Of a DNA stretch of 64,000 bases, positions 60,997-64,000 are shown piece after piece. This stretch comes from Rhodococcus sp. SBT000017. Lineage in GTDB: Bacteria > Actinomycetota > Actinomycetes > Mycobacteriales > Mycobacteriaceae. The stretch spans positions 3,658,001-3,722,000 of the forward strand of contig NZ_REFU01000001.1 in NCBI RefSeq assembly GCF_003688915.1, written 5' to 3'. The translations under genes were made by a program, and so were the position numbers. Below the pieces are notes generated by a model. That model was not told the origin of the DNA, did no database searches, and worked only from the letters and a program-made list of their open reading frames with translations. The stretch's first letter is position 1, and every line of letters begins with the position of its first letter.

Positions 60997-61814
60997 TGCT
61001 CGCCCACCAGCGTCAGCAGAAGATCCTGGACCAGGTGACGGCCGAGGGTGCGGTCAAGGTCGCAGATCTCGGCGCGGCACTGTCGGTGTCGGACATGACC
61101 ATTCGACGCGACGTCAACGAGCTCGTCGCCCGCGGTCTGGTCGAGCGGGTGCACGGCGGCGTGACGCTGCCGCGATCGGCGAGTGTGTTCGAGCCGGGGT
61201 TCTCGGCCAAGTCCGAACTCGATCGAGATGCCAAGGCCGCCATCGCCCGTGCCGCTGCACGATTCGTGCGGCCCGGGACTTCCATCGGCATCTCCGGTGG
61301 CACCACGACGCACGCACTCGCGCAGGAACTGCTCGATGTCCCGAACATCACCGTCGTCACCAACTCCCTGCCCGTCGCCGATGTCTTCCACACCGGTGGC
61401 CGGTCGGATCAGACGGTGCTGCTCACCGGCGGACAACGCACGCCGTCCTACGCGCTCGTGGGACCGCTGACGGTCAGTGCCCTGCAGAGTATCCACCTGG
61501 ACATGCTGTTTCTCGGAACACACGGTGTGGACATCGAATCCGGGCTCACCTGCCCCAATCTCATGGAAGCACAGACCAATCAGGCACTTGTCGCGTCGTC
61601 TCGACGCGTCATCGTCCTCGCCGACCACACCAAGTGGGGTGTTCGCGCGCTGGCCAACACCATTCCGCTTTCGCGTGTCGACGTGTTCGTCACCGATGCC
61701 GGACTCGACCCCGGCGTCCACGAGGCGTTGTCCGAGACGGTCGACGACGTGGTGATCGCCGGAGAGCACTCCCCCGACACGAACGAGGAACGAGCACTCG
61801 ATGACCGCGCATGA
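60996..61814 (+). CDS. DeoR family regulator of the galactose operon
   Basis: 272 aa. N-terminal DeoR HTH: HQRQQKILDQVTAEGAVKVADLGAALSVSDMTIRRDVNELVARGLVERVHGGV. The C-terminal sugar-phosphate-binding DeoRC domain includes GTSIGISGGTTTHALAQEL, VVTNSLPVADVF, GVDIESGLTCPNLMEAQTNQALVASSRRVIVLADHTKWG. Effector likely a galactose phosphate. It sits inside the operon between the glycosidase and galT, and overlaps galT by 14 bp. Confidence 0.92.
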   Translation: MLAHQRQQKILDQVTAEGAVKVADLGAALSVSDMTIRRDVNELVARGLVERVHGGVTLPRSASVFEPGFSAKSELDRDAKAAIARAAARFVRPGTSIGISGGTTTHALAQELLDVPNITVVTNSLPVADVFHTGGRSDQTVLLTGGQRTPSYALVGPLTVSALQSIHLDMLFLGTHGVDIESGLTCPNLMEAQTNQALVASSRRVIVLADHTKWGVRALANTIPLSRVDVFVTDAGLDPGVHEALSETVDDVVIAGEHSPDTNEERALDDRA

Positions 61815-62946
61815 CGCCACGACGCACTCGATGCGCAAGACATCGACCACTCTGGCCGACGGCCGTGAGCTGATCTACTACGACGACACCGAGCCCTACG
61901 TCTCCGGGGGAGCTACCCGCGACCTGGTCGATACGCGAGCCCTGTCGCCGTCGATGTCGCAGTCGCAGATGCGATTCGACGTACTCACCGGTGAATGGAT
62001 CGTCATCGCCGCACAGCGGATGGACCGCACGTTCCTGCCGCCGGCCGACGCGTCGCCGTTGGCACCGAGCCGACCGGACCGTCCGGCCACCGAGATTCCG
62101 GCGGCCGATTACGACGTGGTGGTGTTCGAGAATCGCTTCCCGTCTCTGTCCGAAACCGCAGCGCAGCAATCACTTCCGACCGAGGTGGACGGAGAGTCGC
62201 TGTGGCCGCTGGCACCGGGCACCGGGCGATGCGAGGTGATCTGCTTCGCCAGTGACCCCGATGCGTCCTTCGTGTCGCTGGAGCTCTCTCGTGTCCGCAC
62301 CATCATCGATGTCTGGGCCGATCGCACCACTGCCCTGTCCGCCATCCCCGACGTTGCGCAGGTCTTCTGCTTCGAGAACCGCGGTAAGGAAATCGGCGTC
62401 ACCCTGACCCACCCGCACGGTCAGATCTACGCCTACCCCTACCTCCCGCCGCGTACCGATGCGCTGATACGACAGTCGCGCAGACACTTCGAGCGAACGG
62501 GCCGAGTGTTGCTGGCCGACGTCCTCGCTGCCGAACTCCGCTCGGGTCGACGGATCGTCGTCGACACCGAACACTGGGTTGCGTACGTGCCTGCAGCATC
62601 ACGCTGGCCGGTCGAGGTGCATCTCGCTCCTCGCCGCGACGTGGCGGACCTCGCCGAGTTGAACGGTGTCGAGCGGGACGAGCTGGCAGTGGTCTACCGA
62701 GATCTGCTGCGCGGAGTCGACGCGTTCTTCGAGGGCGTCGACGAGGTGCCGTACATCGCTGCCTGGCATCAGGCGCCCGTCGGAGTCGATCGTGAACTGG
62801 GACGCCTGCATCTGCAACTGTTTTCGATGATGCGCTCACCCGGTCGGATGAAGTTCTTGGCCGGTTCGGAATCTGCGATGGGAGCCTGGATCAACGACAC
62901 CACTCCCGAGCGGATCGCAGACCGGTTGCGCGAGGTACTGGCGTGA
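61801..62946 (+). CDS. galT: Galactose-1-phosphate uridylyltransferase
   Basis: 381 aa. Leloir-pathway enzyme exchanging UMP between UDP-glucose and galactose-1-phosphate. HIT-superfamily features: RFDVLTGEWIVIAAQRMDRTFLPP, FENRFPSL, active-site THPHGQIYAYPYLPP (catalytic His in HPHGQ), VEVHLAPRR, and the C-terminal MKFLAGSESAMGAWINDTTPE. Start ATG 61801 overlaps the DeoR gene. Stop overlaps the galK start (GTGA). Confidence 0.95.
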   Translation: MTAHDATTHSMRKTSTTLADGRELIYYDDTEPYVSGGATRDLVDTRALSPSMSQSQMRFDVLTGEWIVIAAQRMDRTFLPPADASPLAPSRPDRPATEIPAADYDVVVFENRFPSLSETAAQQSLPTEVDGESLWPLAPGTGRCEVICFASDPDASFVSLELSRVRTIIDVWADRTTALSAIPDVAQVFCFENRGKEIGVTLTHPHGQIYAYPYLPPRTDALIRQSRRHFERTGRVLLADVLAAELRSGRRIVVDTEHWVAYVPAASRWPVEVHLAPRRDVADLAELNGVERDELAVVYRDLLRGVDAFFEGVDEVPYIAAWHQAPVGVDRELGRLHLQLFSMMRSPGRMKFLAGSESAMGAWINDTTPERIADRLREVLA

Positions 62947-64000
62947 ACTGGCTCGATGTGATTGCCGAGGAGGACCTCGCAGACGGTGCAGCCGAGTTGT
63001 TCCGCAGTGCATTCGGCGGTGACCCCGACGGCGTCTGGATCGCACCGGGACGCGTCAATCTCATCGGTGAGCACATCGATTACGCAGGCGGACTCGTGTT
63101 GCCGTTCGCGCTGCCGTATGCCACCGCGGTCGCTGTGCGTCGCCGCGAGGACTCGACCATGCGGGCCGTATCGACGCACACCGACGAGTCGTGGACCGGT
63201 GAGCTCGGCGAGATCGCCCCGGGAACCCCGTCGGGCTGGGCCGCGTACGTGGCGGGTGTGTCCTGGGCACTTCAGGATCACGGCGTCGGCGGAGTCGATG
63301 TGGCCGTGCACTCCTCGGTGCCGGTGGGTTCGGGGCTGTCGAGCTCGGCAGCCCTGGAATGCTCGTTCGCCCTCGCGCTCGACGACCTCTTCGGTCTTCG
63401 GCTCGACCGAAAGGTGCTGATCGAGGCCAGTATTCGCGCCGAGAACGAGATCGCCGGCGCATCGACGGGCGGCATGGACCAGAACATTGCGATGTCGGCC
63501 GAGCCGGGACACGCGCTGCTGCTCGACTGTCTCGACGGTTCGACGCGTCAGATTCCCCTCGATCTGGCCGGGTCCGGCTCGCGGCTGCTGGTGATCGACA
63601 CCAATGCGCCGCACCGTCTTGTCGACGGTCAGTACGGAGCCCGGCGCGCTGCCCTGGAGACGGCGTACGCCGAACTGGGGGTGACGACTTTGCGCGGACT
63701 CGACCCCGAGCAGGTGACGGCGGGGCTCGACGACGAGACGCTGATCGCACGAGTTCGCCATGTCATCAGCGAGATTCGACGCGTCGAGGCGGCCGCGGCC
63801 CTCTTGGATCGCGGGGCCGCAGGAGCAGAGCTCGGTGAGTTGATGACCGCGTCGCACCTGTCGTTGCGAGACGACTACGAGGTCAGCTCACCTGAACTCG
63901 ACAGCGCTGTCGACTCGGCTCTGCGGGCAGGCGCATACGGAGCGCGGATGACCGGCGGCGGTTTCGGCGGCTCTGCCATCGCTCTGGTGCCGTCGGATCT
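62943..64000 (+). CDS. galK: Galactokinase (3' end beyond window)
   Basis: 352 residues from GTG 62943, open at the window edge (family ~390 aa). GHMP kinase phosphorylating galactose at C1. Galactokinase signature GRVNLIGEHIDYAGGLVLPFAL, ATP motif VPVGSGLSSSAALECSFALAL, and catalytic-region GASTGGMDQNIAM with the base Asp in MDQ; TNAPHRLVDGQYGARRAL and the GHMP C-terminal MTGGGFGGSAIAL are also seen. Completes an operon of beta-galactosidase, DeoR, galT and galK. Confidence 0.95.
   Translation, partial: MNWLDVIAEEDLADGAAELFRSAFGGDPDGVWIAPGRVNLIGEHIDYAGGLVLPFALPYATAVAVRRREDSTMRAVSTHTDESWTGELGEIAPGTPSGWAAYVAGVSWALQDHGVGGVDVAVHSSVPVGSGLSSSAALECSFALALDDLFGLRLDRKVLIEASIRAENEIAGASTGGMDQNIAMSAEPGHALLLDCLDGSTRQIPLDLAGSGSRLLVIDTNAPHRLVDGQYGARRAALETAYAELGVTTLRGLDPEQVTAGLDDETLIARVRHVISEIRRVEAAAALLDRGAAGAELGELMTASHLSLRDDYEVSSPELDSAVDSALRAGAYGARMTGGGFGGSAIALVPSD

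Noticed and set aside
1..64000. CRISPR arrays, tRNA/rRNA genes, insertion sequences or prophage
   Set aside because: I looked for regularly spaced repeats, cloverleaf ends, transposase motifs and phage structural genes and saw none. A tRNA or IS search tool could still find something missed by eye.

Overview
The window looks like chromosomal DNA of a high-GC, mycolic-acid-type actinobacterium, most likely Rhodococcus or Rhodococcoides. The support is high GC with strong GC3, frequent GTG/TTG starts, many 4-base ATGA/GTGA gene overlaps, a cutinase-family secreted hydrolase, a DUF3558-type lipoprotein, LysE/LysG, CrtU-type aromatic carotenoid genes and a betaine-to-glycine oxidative cluster. 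I saw no rRNA, tRNA, CRISPR array, IS element or prophage. The layout is a dense mosaic of short operons, many built as a regulator diverging from its target.

Region by region. 0-1 kb: phenolic acid decarboxylase and a divergent MarR regulator with two palindromic operators between them. 1-1.8 kb: a membrane protein bracketed by two copies of a dispersed palindromic repeat (third copy at 32.8 kb). 1.8-4.8 kb: AraC/GyrI-like and XRE/MmyB-type regulators and an aldo/keto reductase. 4.8-6.8 kb: an unusual operon of a PheS-like ligase, a cupin and an acetyltransferase. 7-10 kb: HAD hydrolase, MFS drug exporter, and a MarR gene driven by what looks like a MerR-class promoter. 10-15.2 kb: small membrane and secreted proteins, a solitary mraY, AraC, two VOC proteins, DinB. 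15.3-20.7 kb: a lysine region (LysE exporter, LysG, lysine 6-transaminase, and an aldehyde dehydrogenase that appears frameshifted). 22-24 kb: cutinase-like hydrolase. 24.5-27 kb: CsoR-type operator, His-rich leader protein and CopA. 27-29.5 kb: S4 protein, methyltransferase and CrtU-type carotenoid enzyme, with a Rieske/C-terminal-domain protein at 32 kb that resembles cyanobacterial CruH in architecture. 30 kb: Hsp20 under a CIRCE operator. 31 kb: ArsR-SRPBCC pair.

33-40 kb is a coherent catabolic cluster: Rieske oxygenase with its ferredoxin and reductase (glycine betaine to dimethylglycine), dimethylglycine oxidase, sarcosine oxidase and an IclR regulator, with a large palindrome in the central divergent promoter. 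40-51 kb: AzlCD exporter and its XRE-cupin regulator, a two-component system with an ABC-2 transporter, MarR with a frameshifted membrane protein, a MacB/FtsX-type ABC system, and a lipoprotein pair.

The most notable locus is at 51.9-53.4 kb: a reverse transcriptase with retron-lineage motifs (FAMPH in region X, LTG in region Y, YADD active site) preceded by a structured non-coding segment closed by a long inverted repeat. That is the expected layout of a retron msr-msd RNA plus RT.

53.4-64 kb is a galactoside utilisation region: GH36 alpha-galactosidase, a binding-protein-dependent sugar transporter without its own ATPase, and a divergent operon of GH42 beta-galactosidase, DeoR regulator, galT and galK (galK runs off the window end).
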